Below are positions 1-8,331 of a stretch of DNA of 64,000 bases, piece by piece. The notes under the pieces are model-generated. The model made no database searches. It was not told the origin of the DNA and worked only from the letters and a program-made list of their open reading frames with translations. How positions within the stretch are numbered: position 1 is the first letter of the stretch; each line of letters begins with the position of its first letter. Position numbers and translations under genes: made by a program. This DNA comes from Devosia rhizoryzae (GTDB lineage Bacteria > Pseudomonadota > Alphaproteobacteria > Rhizobiales > Devosiaceae): the NCBI RefSeq assembly GCF_016698665.1, contig NZ_CP068046.1, positions 1,612,001 to 1,676,000 of the forward strand, written 5' to 3'.

Positions 1-820
1 TCCAGAGGCCTGACCCGACAGCGGTGCGGAACGAGAAGGCGTCGGGCGGCATGAGGCGTTCGGCGCTCCGACGATCGAGCCAGACCGCGGCAGCGAGGAC
101 GACGGCTGCAGCAACGAGGAGCGCCAGCGCTTGGGCGGCTGGCGCGACAGCGGCGAGGGCGACCAGCATGGTGCCGCCGCCGATAGCCAGGAGGCGAAGG
201 CCGGGGAAGCCGTGCTCATCCACGGGCTTGTCGCCGCGCGGGACGACGGCCAGTACCATGGCGCAAAAGATCAGGACGAGCGGCACGTTGATGAGGAAGG
301 CGGCGCGCCAGGAGATGAGTTCGGTCAGCGCCCCGGCGCCGGCAGGCCCGCCAAAAGCGGCGACCGCCCAGACCACCGCCTGCATGCCGAAGACCTTGGG
401 AACAAGGCGGCTGGGGAAGAGTTCGGGGATCAAGGCGAAGCAGAGGGCTGCGACGACGCCCTCCCCCAGGCCCTGGATGGCGCGTCCGGCTAGAACCTGG
501 GTCATGTCGCCGGCGACGGCAGCGATCAGGGTGCCGGCGAGGAACATGCCGGCCATGCTCAGCAGCGACCAGCGCGAGCCCAACCGGCGTTTCAACATGG
601 CGGCGGCCGCACCGCCGACAATGGCGAAGACGAGATAGAGCGTCGTTGCCCAGGAGATCACCTCGACGCCACCAAGTTCCTGCACGGCGGAAGGGAGAGC
701 GGTCGAGGACAAAAACGCGTTGAAGGCAAAGAGCGAGACGCCGAGGCAAAGGATCAGCGTCACCGGCAGATAGCGCGGGCCAAAGATTTCGGCCCAGCGG
801 CCTTCGACGGTTTCGGTCAT
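1..820 (-). CDS. MFS transporter, C-terminus cut by window edge
   Basis: Reverse-strand frame open from the ATG at 820 to the window edge, about 273 residues, with no stop. The translation opens MTETVEGRWAEIFGPRYLP and then alternates hydrophobic helices and short loops. The TM4-TM5 zone reads GRAIQGLGEGVVAAL, followed by WRAAFLINVPL, both typical of multidrug MFS exporters of the 12-14 helix type (family knowledge). It probably sits in the inner membrane and exports small hydrophobic compounds; the substrate cannot be read. The gene is divergent from the riboflavin locus and leaves about 160 bp for promoters. The missing C-terminal half lies upstream of this window. The family is clear, the substrate unknown. 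Confidence 0.85.
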   Translation of the reverse strand, partial: MTETVEGRWAEIFGPRYLPVTLILCLGVSLFAFNAFLSSTALPSAVQELGGVEVISWATTLYLVFAIVGGAAAAMLKRRLGSRWSLLSMAGMFLAGTLIAAVAGDMTQVLAGRAIQGLGEGVVAALCFALIPELFPSRLVPKVFGMQAVVWAVAAFGGPAGAGALTELISWRAAFLINVPLVLIFCAMVLAVVPRGDKPVDEHGFPGLRLLAIGGGTMLVALAAVAPAAQALALLVAAAVVLAAAVWLDRRSAERLMPPDAFSFRTAVGSGLW

Positions 821-983
821 GGCGGTCTCGGAAGGTGATCATTGGCTGAGTATTTTAGTGCGGCAGCTTTGGGAAGCGCTTTGCTCTACCAGTTGCCCGA
901 TCGGCGCACAGTTACACCCTTGTGCTCCCTTGCCCACCCGGCGCCACTGCCCTAGATTTGCGGTCGCAGGCTTGGCCTGCAAT

Positions 984-1121
984 GTTCTCAGGGCGGGGTG
1001 CAATTCCCCACCGGCGGTAAGGCAGCGATGCCAAGCCCGCGAGCGCCCTCGGGTCAGTCCCGAGGGGTCAGCAGATCCGGTGTGATTCCGGAGCCGACGG
1101 TATAGTCCGGATGAAAGAGAA
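984..1121 (+). promoter_or_regulatory. FMN riboswitch (RFN element)
   Basis: Conserved RFN blocks follow in order: TCAGGGCGGGGTGCAATTCC, CACCGGCGGTAA, AGCCCGCGAGCGCC, GTCAGCAGATCCGGTG, ATTCCGGAGCCGACGGTATA and GTCCGGATGAAAGAGAA. These match the known FMN aptamer nearly throughout. A variable arm (CCCTCGGGTCAGTCCCGAGGG) closes as its own hairpin. It lies about 100 nt before a RibN-like transporter, so it should shut the importer off when FMN is plentiful. Confidence 0.96.
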
Positions 1122-1185
1122 CGGGATCAAGCGCCTTGCCGGGCGCGCGTGGCCTATTGGCGGCGCCATTCCGGCTCGTCGTCTC

Positions 1186-1212
1186 CCGTAACCCTGAGGA
1201 AACTGGTTACGG
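1186..1212 (+). promoter_or_regulatory. Hairpin at the ribosome binding site, candidate expression platform
   Basis: CCGTAACC (1186-1193) pairs perfectly with GGTTACGG (1205-1212) across an 11-nt loop. The 3' arm runs into the Shine-Dalgarno run GGAAAGGA (1211-1218) that precedes the ATG at 1224. No U-tract follows, so translational rather than transcriptional control is inferred. Confidence 0.55.
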
Positions 1213-1223
1213 AAAGGACGACT

Positions 1224-2198
1224 ATGAACCAGATTTCCTCTACCTACCGCAGCCACGCCACTTCGGGCGCGCTGTTCATGCTGGTCGCGAGCCTAGCGTT
1301 TGCCGGCAGCAATACCTTGCAAGCCGTGCTGCCCACGCCGGCCGAATATGGCGGCTTCGGCATGAGCTCGACAGGCATGGCCTTCTGGCAGTACTTGATC
1401 GCCTCGGTGCTTGCACTGCCCCTGATCCTGAGGATCGGTCTTGGCAATCTGCGCACGCGACACCCGCTCGCCCATGAGTTGCGTGCCTTTGCTTCGGCGC
1501 TGGGCGTGCATGTGTTTGTTTATGGCTACGCTTCAGGCGTGCCGATCTGGCAGATGGTGACGCTGCTGGCGACGGGTCCGCTGTTTATCATCATCGGCTC
1601 GACGCTGTTCCTGGGCGAGCGTGCTTCGCCGGCACGTATCGCCGCGGCGATGACGGGTTTTGCTGGGGCGATCATCGTTTCCGGCATCGGTGCGGAAGGG
1701 CTGGGCTGGCAGGCGCTGGTGCCGATCGTGGCGGCGGCGCTGTGGGCGGTGACCGACGTCTTGACCAAGTACCTGGTGATGCGCGGCGAGCGCCCCGAGA
1801 CGCTGACCATTTCCCTTCTCGTACTGATGACGCCGAACCATCTCGCGATCCTGCTGCTGGTGAACGCCCTGGGTGGCATCTTGCCTGCGGGGATGGCGAC
1901 TGGTTTTCCGTTTGCTCTTCCGAGCGGAGACGGGCTCTGGCTGCTGTTGCTGCTGGGCGCGCTGACCGCGGCAGCGCAGTACTTGCTGGCCTTTGCCTAC
2001 AAGGTGGCCGATGCGGTCTACTTGCAGCCTTTCGGCGATATAAAAGTGCCGCTCAGCGGCCTGATTGGCTGGGTGGCCCTGGGTCAGGTGCCGTCGGCCT
2101 GGTTCTGGCCCGGCGCCCTGCTGATCGTGGGTGCTTCGGCCTTTATCTATTGGGTCGAGCATGGCCAGCACCGTCGCGGAAGGATGATGCCGGCCTAA
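1224..2198 (+). CDS. ribN: Riboflavin importer RibN-like (EamA/DMT superfamily)
   Basis: A protein of 324 residues with about ten hydrophobic helices in two EamA halves; the second half carries GALTAAAQYLLAFAYKVADA, a typical EamA repeat. EamA proteins carry many substrates. The assignment to riboflavin rests on the FMN riboswitch directly upstream, the arrangement described for RibN in Rhizobium and Vibrio. The start at ATG 1224 was chosen because GGAAAGGACG lies at proper spacing; a longer frame from 1149 would run through the hairpin that blocks the ribosome site. Monocistronic: a stem-loop follows the stop. It probably acts in the inner membrane as a riboflavin importer. The family is certain, the substrate inferred. 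Confidence 0.85.
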   Translation: MNQISSTYRSHATSGALFMLVASLAFAGSNTLQAVLPTPAEYGGFGMSSTGMAFWQYLIASVLALPLILRIGLGNLRTRHPLAHELRAFASALGVHVFVYGYASGVPIWQMVTLLATGPLFIIIGSTLFLGERASPARIAAAMTGFAGAIIVSGIGAEGLGWQALVPIVAAALWAVTDVLTKYLVMRGERPETLTISLLVLMTPNHLAILLLVNALGGILPAGMATGFPFALPSGDGLWLLLLLGALTAAAQYLLAFAYKVADAVYLQPFGDIKVPLSGLIGWVALGQVPSAWFWPGALLIVGASAFIYWVEHGQHRRGRMMPA

Positions 2199-2212
2199 AA
2201 TCTTCGAATCCC

Positions 2213-2239
2213 GGCAAGGCTTTGTGCTAGAGCCTTGCC
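2213..2239 (+). terminator. Stem-loop after ribN
   Basis: GGCAAGGCT (2213-2221) pairs perfectly with AGCCTTGCC (2231-2239) 15 bases after the ribN stop. No T-run follows, so it may be a weak terminator or a transcript-end stabiliser. Confidence 0.5.
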
Positions 2240-2266
2240 ACATAGATTCAAGCACAGGACCCCGCC

Positions 2267-2524
2267 ATGGCGCTCAAGGAAAACGACCTCAAGTGGTTCA
2301 AACCGATGTGGCGGCGCGTGGCCGTCGCGGTGTTCTTGACGCTGTGGCTGGGTTGGGAACTGCTTTTCACGCAGGACATGTTCTGGGCGCTGCTGGTGGG
2401 CGCGGCGCTCGCCTATGTGGCGTGGAATTTCTTTTATGCTTATCCGCGGGATACGGAAGTGGTGGAGCCGGTGGCACCACCGGTGGAGCATAGCGAAACC
2501 CGTGATGACGACGGGCGGCCTTAG
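2267..2524 (+). CDS. Small two-helix membrane protein (DUF3329-like)
   Basis: Eighty-five residues: a charged N-terminus (MALKENDLKWFKPMWRR), two hydrophobic helices at about residues 17-33 and 38-57, and an acidic proline-rich tail. The layout resembles DUF3329 proteins, but I hold that name loosely. The ATG at 2267 follows the ribN stem-loop by about 30 nt. Codon usage matches the neighbours and the stop is followed directly by a palindromic repeat. It is probably an inner-membrane protein; no function can be inferred. Confidence 0.6.
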   Translation: MALKENDLKWFKPMWRRVAVAVFLTLWLGWELLFTQDMFWALLVGAALAYVAWNFFYAYPRDTEVVEPVAPPVEHSETRDDDGRP

Positions 2525-2555
2525 CTTTTGCCCCGCCTACTTCAAAAAACTCGAT

Positions 2556-2626
2556 GTCATCCCCGCGGAGGCGGGGATCCATCCTGAGATCTCGGGATGG
2601 GCCCCGGGTCAAGCCCGGGGTGACAG
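2556..2626. repeat. Palindromic repeat family A, copy 1
   Basis: Three nested palindromes: an outer GTCATCCCCGCGGAGGCGGGG hairpin, a central CCATCCTGAGATCTCGGGATGG palindrome, and a second GC hairpin, CCCCGGGTCAAGCCCGGGG, ending TGACAGCC. Further copies lie near 11.35, 17.7 and 46.9 kb. Confidence 0.9.
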
Positions 2627-2698
2627 CCGGTGGGTGTGGAAACTGTGTGACAACTTCGCCCCCGTGATAGCCGGAGGTTGGGTGGGCGTGCCAAGTCT

Positions 2699-3154
2699 TT
2701 AATGCTCTCGCGCGCGCTCCAGGAGCCGCTTGCACTCCAGCAGTTCGCGCAGCACTTCGGAGAGCTTTTCGCGGGACTCGGCGTCGAGCGCCGGGCTGGC
2801 GAGCATTTCGGCTTCTTCGAGTTCAGCCTCGTCTCCGGCTTCTTCGGCCTGTTCGATCAGCGGCAGGATTTCGTCCAGCGGCTTGCCCTCGCCCACGGCA
2901 ATGACATAGCGCGGCCCCTGATCCTTGAGGATCTTCTGGACGCCCTTGATGGTGAAGCCCTGATCGTAAAGGAGGTGGCGAATGCCGCGCAGCAGCAGCA
3001 CGTCTTCCGGCCGGTAATAGCGGCGCCCGCCGCCGCGTTTCAGCGGCTTGATGGTGGCGAAGCGTGTTTCCCAGAATCGGAGGACGTGCTGGGGAAGATC
3101 GAGTTCCTCAGCGGCTTCAGATATGGTGCGAAACGCGTCTGGCGACTTGTCCAA
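2699..3154 (-). CDS. MerR-family transcriptional regulator
   Basis: A protein of 151 residues. Residues 9-77 form a MerR-type winged helix: [20 protein letters not shown], then WETRF and [20 protein letters not shown]. The C-terminal half is acidic and probably coiled-coil ([14 protein letters not shown]), with no cysteines or obvious effector pocket. It is the last gene of the plsX-fabH-ihfA run, 58 nt after ihfA, a placement known from other Hyphomicrobiales. It is likely a DNA-binding protein of unknown target. The start at ATG 3154 is the only in-frame choice before the HTH. Confidence 0.88.
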   Translation of the reverse strand: MDKSPDAFRTISEAAEELDLPQHVLRFWETRFATIKPLKRGGGRRYYRPEDVLLLRGIRHLLYDQGFTIKGVQKILKDQGPRYVIAVGEGKPLDEILPLIEQAEEAGDEAELEEAEMLASPALDAESREKLSEVLRELLECKRLLERAREH

Positions 3155-3212
3155 ACCGCCGGTCTCCCCCTGCCAGAGCAGAGTGCAGACTCAGCACATG
3201 CCCTGAAAAGCC

Positions 3213-3524
3213 TTACTTTCCAGCAGCAACCATAGACTTGTTGATCTTGGACTTCAACACGTTGGACGGTTTGAACACAAGAACCTGCCGCGGCAGAATC
3301 GGGACTTCTTCGCCGGTCTTGGGATTGCGGCCGATGCGTTCGTTTTTCGAGCGAACCTGGAAGGAGCCGAATGAGGAGAGTTTGACATTGGCGCCGGTGA
3401 CCAGCGCGTCGGTGACGAGTTCGAGCACGCGCTCGACAAGTTCGGCCGACTCGGTTCGGGAAAGGCCGACAGAGCCATAAACCGCTTCTGCCAGATCGGC
3501 GCGCGTCACTGTCTTCTGTGTCAT
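3213..3524 (-). CDS. ihfA: Integration host factor subunit alpha
   Basis: The 103-residue protein has the DNABII architecture: N-terminal dimerisation helices ([18 protein letters not shown]), then the beta-arm region with [20 protein letters not shown] and the DNA-intercalating arm [14 protein letters not shown] alpha pairs with IHF beta to bend DNA at promoters and origins. ATG 3524 was preferred to 3554 because GGGGGT lies seven bases upstream and the length then fits the family. It lies between fabH, about 190 nt upstream, and merR, 58 nt downstream. The 190-nt gap after fabH could hold its own promoter. Confidence 0.95.
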   Translation of the reverse strand: MTQKTVTRADLAEAVYGSVGLSRTESAELVERVLELVTDALVTGANVKLSSFGSFQVRSKNERIGRNPKTGEEVPILPRQVLVFKPSNVLKSKINKSMVAAGK

Positions 3525-3710
3525 TCGGACCCCCGTTTTCCTCAGGTCGAGCAATGTCGCGCCGCAGGAGGCACAACATAGAGACTTCCGAACGCGACCC
3601 CCGCCGTATTCGGTGTAGCGCCAAAGCGGCTAAGTCCCGCCAGCGACGCTAAATTCCAAACGCCTAAACCTTAACGCCTTGCAAGCTTTGCGGTCAATGC
3701 AGTGCGGGCT

Positions 3711-4688
3711 TTACCAGCGAATGAGCGAGGCGCCCCATGTGAAACCGCCGCCCATGGCTTCGAGCATGACGAGATCGCCCTTCTTGATTCGACCATCGGC
3801 GACGGCAACACCGAGCGCCAGCGGCACGGAGGCAGCCGAGGTGTTGGCGTGGCGATCGACGGTGATGATCACCTTTTCAGGCGGCAGGCCGAGCTTGTTG
3901 CCCGCCCCTTCGATGATGCGGCGATTGGCCTGGTGCGGCACGAACCAGTCGAGGTCATCGACGGTATGGCCGGACTGTTCGAGGGTCGCATAAACGACGT
4001 CGGTGATCTTGCCGACGGCGTGACGGAAGACCTCAGGGCCCTGCATGTGAACGTGACCTGTCGTGCCGGTGGTCGAGGGACCGCCATCGACATAGAGCTT
4101 GTCCCAGTGCTTGCCATCGGAGCGCAGAGCCGAGGCGATGACGCCGCGCTCAGGTTCGTCGTCAGCAAGATCGACGCGTTCCATCACCACGGCGCCGGCA
4201 CCGTCGCCGAACAAGACGCAGGTGGTGCGGTCGGTCCAGTCCAGCAGACGCGAGAAGGTCTCGGCGCCGATCACCAATGCGCGCTTGGCAAGGCCGTTCT
4301 TGATGTAGCTGTCCGCCGTGGTGACGGCGTAGACAAAACCGGAGCACACGGCCTGAATGTCGAAGGCGAAGCCGTGGTTCATGCCGAGCTTCATCTGCAC
4401 CAGCGTGGCGGCAGCAGGGAAGGTGTAGTCGGGCGTTGTGGTGGCGACGACGATGAGGTCGATGTCCTCGATCGTGAGGCCGGCATTGTCGAGCGCAGCA
4501 CGCGCTGCAGCGGTCGCCAGATCGGAGGTGAACTCGCCTTCGGCGGCGATATGGCGCTCCTTAATGCCGACGCGCTGCTGGATCCACTCGTCGGACGTGT
4601 CGACGGTCTTGGCCAGTTCTTCATTGGTGACGGTGCGTGCCGGCAGGTAGCTGCCGACACCGCTGATGACGGAGCGAATTCTGGTCAC
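3711..4688 (-). CDS. fabH: Beta-ketoacyl-ACP synthase III
   Basis: FabH condenses acetyl-CoA with malonyl-ACP to start type II fatty-acid synthesis. The 325 residues match family length. Catalytic Cys115 sits in [13 protein letters not shown], the His in [11 protein letters not shown] and the Asn in the later [13 protein letters not shown] segment, giving an intact Cys-His-Asn triad. The C-terminal [13 protein letters not shown] is diagnostic. The GTG start overlaps the plsX stop by four bases (GTGA), so translation is probably coupled. The enzyme is cytoplasmic and follows plsX in the standard lipid operon. Confidence 0.97.
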   Translation of the reverse strand: MTRIRSVISGVGSYLPARTVTNEELAKTVDTSDEWIQQRVGIKERHIAAEGEFTSDLATAAARAALDNAGLTIEDIDLIVVATTTPDYTFPAAATLVQMKLGMNHGFAFDIQAVCSGFVYAVTTADSYIKNGLAKRALVIGAETFSRLLDWTDRTTCVLFGDGAGAVVMERVDLADDEPERGVIASALRSDGKHWDKLYVDGGPSTTGTTGHVHMQGPEVFRHAVGKITDVVYATLEQSGHTVDDLDWFVPHQANRRIIEGAGNKLGLPPEKVIITVDRHANTSAASVPLALGVAVADGRIKKGDLVMLEAMGGGFTWGASLIRW

Positions 4689-5755
4689 GCCGAATGAACC
4701 TCGGTCTCGGGCGGCACATCGGGTGTGGCCCTGGTTAGGGGAAAGCTCTTCATCGTGTCGCCGATCTTGTCCATCAGGCGGTTGCGCGCCATGCCGTGGG
4801 CGAGGCTCAACGCGCTCTTGTAACCGATCTCGTCGGTGCCGCCATGGGATTTGATGACGATCCCATTGAGGCCCATGAAGACGCCGCCATTGACGGTGCG
4901 CGGGTCCATGCGGCGTCGAAGGTCAGAAAGGGCAGAGGAAGCGAACAGTGCGCCGAGCTTGCTCAGCCAATTGGCGCTGAGGGCGCTGCGCAGATAGGAG
5001 CTGACCTGGCGGGCAGTGCCTTCGGCAGTCTTGAGCGCGATATTGCCGACAAAACCTTCGGTGACGACGACGTCGACCGTGCCCTTGCCGATATCGTCGC
5101 CCTCGACAAAGCCGTGATAGGTGAAGCCGGCGCCGCTGGCCTGGGCAAGGATCTTACCGGCTTCCTTGATGTAGTCGAGGCCTTTGACTTCCTCGGTGCC
5201 GACATTGAGCAGGCCGACCGTCGGTTTTTCGGTGTTGAGCAGCGCCCGGGCGAGGGCGGAGCCGAGGATCGCGTAATCCACCAGCTGCTCGGCATCCGCG
5301 CCGATGGTCGCGCCCATGTCGAGAACGATGATGTCGGAGCGCAGCGTCGGCCAGATGGCGGCGATGCCGGGGCGGGAAATGCCTTCCATGGGGCGAAGGC
5401 AGAAGGTGGCCATGGCCATCAGCGCGCCGGTGTTCCCACCTGAGACCGCAACATCGGCATCGCCGTCCTTGACCGACTGAATGGCCATCCACATCGAGGA
5501 CGTGCCGCGGCCCTTGCGCAGGGCCTGGCTGGGCTTTTCGTCCATGGCGATCACGGTTTCGCAATGACGGACGGTCGAGACGGGTTTGAGCGCGGGAAAT
5601 TCGGCGAGCAGCGGAGCGATCTGCTCCTCGCGACCGTGAAAGATGAAGCGCGTCTCGCCGCGATCCTTAAGGAGGAGATTGGCCCCATGCAGCACGGCAC
5701 GCGGGGCGTGGTCGCCACCCATGGCATCCACGGAGATCGTAATAGAATCGGTCAT
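4685..5755 (-). CDS. plsX: Phosphate acyltransferase PlsX
   Basis: PlsX makes acyl-phosphate from acyl-ACP for phospholipid synthesis. The 356-residue protein begins [20 protein letters not shown], the family signature, and carries [12 protein letters not shown] and [10 protein letters not shown] further on. The C-terminal [18 protein letters not shown] is also typical. ATG 5755 was chosen over the longer frame (5818) because the family motif starts a few residues after it. It overlaps fabH by four bases; DUF177 lies 78 nt upstream. No rpmF lies between DUF177 and plsX, unlike in enterobacteria. Confidence 0.97.
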   Translation of the reverse strand: MTDSITISVDAMGGDHAPRAVLHGANLLLKDRGETRFIFHGREEQIAPLLAEFPALKPVSTVRHCETVIAMDEKPSQALRKGRGTSSMWMAIQSVKDGDADVAVSGGNTGALMAMATFCLRPMEGISRPGIAAIWPTLRSDIIVLDMGATIGADAEQLVDYAILGSALARALLNTEKPTVGLLNVGTEEVKGLDYIKEAGKILAQASGAGFTYHGFVEGDDIGKGTVDVVVTEGFVGNIALKTAEGTARQVSSYLRSALSANWLSKLGALFASSALSDLRRRMDPRTVNGGVFMGLNGIVIKSHGGTDEIGYKSALSLAHGMARNRLMDKIGDTMKSFPLTRATPDVPPETEVHSA

Positions 5756-5833
5756 TTCAGCCCGTTTTTCGGCCCGCTGGGCGGGGCTAGAACATATAAC
5801 ATCGCCCGGTCGGCGCAACCCCTGGAGGGCGGA

Positions 5834-6385
5834 TCAGCTCTTATCGGGGTCTTCGCCCTTGAGCCGCGCGAGCTGGGCAAAGGGGCTTTCTTCCGCATCG
5901 CCGGTGGGCAATCCGAGCGCGTCGAGCGACTCGCCGGGCAAGCGCGGATAGGGATCGAGACCAAGTGCTAGCGTTTCGAGCAGGAGCGCGCTGAGATCGA
6001 CTTCGGGGCCATCGATATGGTCGGGAAAATCGTCGTCTTCGAGATCGACGAAGACTTCCGAGCCGGGCGCCGGTGCCTGCGCCTCGCGTGGCGCGGGCAG
6101 GAAGACGCGGTCGATCTCCTCGAAGACGGTTTCGGCGACGGGCTCGAAGCTGACGGTTGAGGCCTGTGTGACCTCGGCCTCGAGCTTGCCCTGTGCCCTA
6201 AGGCCGCCGCGTAGCGGGACGACGGTCAGGTGGGCGACGAAGCGCTCGACGGACAGGATGTTCATGGCCTCGGCGATGGCGGCGCGTTCGGCCTCGCTGG
6301 CGTCGACATCAACGGAGCGGCCGCCCGATGGCAGGCGATCGATGCGGACGATGGCATCAAAGATCGGTGTGTCGCGCTGGCTCAT
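5834..6385 (-). CDS. DUF177 (YceD-like) protein
   Basis: A 183-residue acidic protein. The N-terminus reads DTPIFDAIVRIDRLPSGGRS; the middle has GGLRAQGKLEAEVTQ, where relatives carry a two-cysteine cluster that is absent here, and the C-terminus has VDLSALLLETLALGLDPYPR. This is the DUF177/YceD pattern, linked to 23S rRNA or ribosome maturation in other organisms. ATG 6385 overlaps the upstream chaperone stop by four bases (ATGA), so the long frame reaching 6808 is a read-through artefact. The gene is coupled to the bc1 chaperone and precedes plsX. Confidence 0.88.
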   Translation of the reverse strand: MSQRDTPIFDAIVRIDRLPSGGRSVDVDASEAERAAIAEAMNILSVERFVAHLTVVPLRGGLRAQGKLEAEVTQASTVSFEPVAETVFEEIDRVFLPAPREAQAPAPGSEVFVDLEDDDFPDHIDGPEVDLSALLLETLALGLDPYPRLPGESLDALGLPTGDAEESPFAQLARLKGEDPDKS

Positions 6386-6909
6386 GCGGCGGCCTCGAAG
6401 GCGATGGCGCCTTTGGTGATGGCTTCGACCGGCTGGGTGGCCAGCGTTGCATCCCGCTCGATGATGTAGCTGGCGAGCGTTGCCGAATGCTCGGGTTCGC
6501 CGCCATCGAAGATGTTGCGCGAAATGACACCGGCGAGCGCCGCCTGATCGTTGCGATCGATGGCTTCGTTCATGGCGGCGAGGAGGCCGAAGAAGATGTT
6601 GCCCATCTTCTGGATCTTTTTGGGAACCGCAAGGTCCCCTACCCCCATTTCGCGCAGCGAACGGTCCATGTCTTTGAAGAACAGGTCGAAAACCGCCTGG
6701 CTGAAATCCTTGGCAGATTGCGGGCCATGCCGGAGGCGGCGGAACAAAAGCGCCATGTGGAGGCTGATCATGTCGAAGCGGCCGGTCACCGTATCCGGTA
6801 CGCCCCACTGGGCATAAAAAACCGGCTGCCGGGATTGCGCCACAATGGAATTATAGACGGCGTAAACCGGCTCTGTGGCAGAGTTCTTGCGAAACAAGGA
6901 CAAGATCAT
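6382..6909 (-). CDS. Ubiquinol-cytochrome c chaperone (CBP3-like)
   Basis: A protein of 175 residues matching the Ubiq_cyt_C_chap family, with the characteristic FYAQWGVPDTVTGRFDMISL followed by HMALLFRRLR and FDLFFKDMDRSLREMGVGDL. In mitochondria and alphaproteobacteria this family assists cytochrome b assembly into the bc1 complex. The start at ATG 6909 fits the family; the longer frame to 7164 adds a low-complexity stretch running into the divergent bamE promoter. It is first in the operon leading to plsX and fabH and is divergent from bamE across about 160 nt. Confidence 0.9.
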   Translation of the reverse strand: MILSLFRKNSATEPVYAVYNSIVAQSRQPVFYAQWGVPDTVTGRFDMISLHMALLFRRLRHGPQSAKDFSQAVFDLFFKDMDRSLREMGVGDLAVPKKIQKMGNIFFGLLAAMNEAIDRNDQAALAGVISRNIFDGGEPEHSATLASYIIERDATLATQPVEAITKGAIAFEAAA

Positions 6910-7072
6910 GGGATTGCGTCCAGCGTCGGTATGGGTCAAACACGGGCGAAACGGAAGCGGGCGGATGCCTGCTTGCCAGACTGTTGGGTTGACAGTTACA
7001 CATTCCGGCGGCCAAGGGGCACGCGCCTCGTTGTCACGCCTATAGTCGAGAGCCATCGGGAAAGTCAAATTC

Positions 7073-7510
7073 ATGCTCCTGCCTTTTGCCAAAGCATCTG
7101 TTGCTGCCGCCGTTCTCGCGGTCGCCCTCGCCGGGTGCACCAGCAGCACGTCTCTGGTGACCAAGCGTACGCAGGGCTATGAAATCCCCGCTTCGGCGCT
7201 GCAACAGATCCGCGTCGGCCAGAGCGAACAGCTGGTGACGCTGGTGCTGGGGTCGCCGATGTCGACCAACAGTTTCGGCGACCAGACGGCCTGGTATTAT
7301 GTCGAGACCAAGGTCAACCAGACTTCGTTCGGCATGGCCATGGTGCAGGAGCGCACGGTTCTTGCCATCTATTTCGACAAGAACAAGAAGGTCGCCGACC
7401 GCGCGGTTTATACGCTCAAGGACGGCAAGGTCATCCCGATCGAAAGCCGCCGCACGCCATCATTTGGCGAGGACGCGACCTTTATTGACAGCATCCTGTC
7501 GTCGTTCTGA
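7073..7510 (+). CDS. bamE: Outer membrane assembly lipoprotein BamE (OmlA/SmpA)
   Basis: This 145-residue lipoprotein has a signal peptide ending in the lipobox LAGC with Cys22. The BamE fold follows: ALQQIRVGQSEQLVTLVLGS, then SFGDQTAWYYVETKVNQTSF and the beta segment TVLAIYFDKNKKVAD. BamE stabilises the BAM complex that inserts outer-membrane beta-barrels. It is divergent from the bc1 chaperone and is followed within 25 nt by a strong terminator, so it is probably monocistronic. Confidence 0.94.
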   Translation: MLLPFAKASVAAAVLAVALAGCTSSTSLVTKRTQGYEIPASALQQIRVGQSEQLVTLVLGSPMSTNSFGDQTAWYYVETKVNQTSFGMAMVQERTVLAIYFDKNKKVADRAVYTLKDGKVIPIESRRTPSFGEDATFIDSILSSF

Positions 7511-7528
7511 TCGAACAAAATTCTAGAA

Positions 7529-7558
7529 AAAGCCCCGGCCGGTGCCGGGGCTTTTTTG
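7529..7558. terminator. Bidirectional rho-independent terminator
   Basis: AGCCCCGGC pairs with GCCGGGGCT, with TTTTTT on the plus side and TTTTTCT when read on the minus strand. It ends bamE and probably also the minus-strand glyA-nrdR-nusB transcript. Confidence 0.92.
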
Positions 7559-7561
7559 TTT

Positions 7562-7792
7562 CTACCAGTTGCTTTCGAGCGCCTCGCGCGCCTGGTCATC
7601 GCTCCAGTCGGCAGGAACCCAGACGCCGACCTTTTCGCCGTTCTGCTCGACATGGGCATGGCGCATCGGCGTGCTGCCGGAGGCCCCCTCCTCCGCATGG
7701 TCGTATTGGGAATGGGTGTGGGAGAATTGCTGGCCGCGCTGGCGGCCAGCGTCGAGCCACGTGCCGGTGAATTGATTGTCTGCTGCGCTCAT
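7562..7792 (-). CDS. Hypothetical small hydrophilic protein
   Basis: A 76-residue, polar, His- and acid-rich protein beginning MSAADNQFTGTWLDAGRQRG and ending REALESNW. It has no signal peptide or membrane segment. ATG 7792 has GAGG ten bases upstream. It lies 54 nt after nusB on the same strand and just before the shared terminator, which suggests it is the last cistron of the glyA operon. I do not recognise the family. The good ribosome site and compact placement support a real gene. Confidence 0.6.
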   Translation of the reverse strand: MSAADNQFTGTWLDAGRQRGQQFSHTHSQYDHAEEGASGSTPMRHAHVEQNGEKVGVWVPADWSDDQAREALESNW

Positions 7793-7846
7793 CTTGGGCC
7801 TCGTTGTTTTGAGGACAACGCGCCAGAGCGAAGCTTGCTCCAGTGT

Positions 7847-8329
7847 CTATTCGACGGCAGGGACGGTCTTGGCGATCGAGTCGAGCGCCGCATTGACCAT
7901 GCCGCTCGCATCGTCTTCGTAGAAGGCGCGGGCGACATCGACATATTCGGTGATTACCACCTTGGACGGGATATCGCGGCGGCGGAGAAGTTCGAAGGCC
8001 GCGGCGCGGAGGATGGCGCGGAGGGTGGCGTCGACGCGTTCGATGGGCCAGCCTTCCGACAAGGCCTTGTCGACGGCGGGGTCGATCTGAAGCTGATGCT
8101 TGGTGACGCCGCCTACGATCTGGCGGAAAAAGTCCGCGTCAGCCGGAAGGTATTGCTCGCCCTCGATCTCGCGGCCGAGGTGGAAGGCGCCGAACTGCGC
8201 CAGCGTGTCTTCCAGCGTCTGGCGGCCCACATCCATCTGATAGAGCGCCTGCACGGCGGCGAGACGCGCCGCACCGCGCTGGTTGGCAGAGCGCTGGCTC
8301 TCAGGATCGCGTTTGGGGAAGTCAGGCAT
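7847..8329 (-). CDS. nusB: Transcription antitermination factor NusB
   Basis: NusB binds boxA RNA with NusE (S10) to antiterminate rRNA operons. The 160 residues carry the family landmarks RGAARLAAVQALYQMDVG, then RVDATLRAILRAAAFELL and IPSKVVITEYVDVARAF. It begins two bases after the nrdR stop, with GAGGAC inside nrdR as ribosome site, so the two are translationally coupled. In many relatives ribD, ribE and ribH lie between nrdR and nusB; none does here. Confidence 0.96.
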   Translation of the reverse strand: MPDFPKRDPESQRSANQRGAARLAAVQALYQMDVGRQTLEDTLAQFGAFHLGREIEGEQYLPADADFFRQIVGGVTKHQLQIDPAVDKALSEGWPIERVDATLRAILRAAAFELLRRRDIPSKVVITEYVDVARAFYEDDASGMVNAALDSIAKTVPAVE

Positions 8330-8331
8330 TG

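Noticed and set aside
2415-2702. 95-codon plus-strand frame with VIPAEAGIHPEISG
   Set aside because: This phrase is simply the translation of the family A repeat, a common false protein in this group of genomes.
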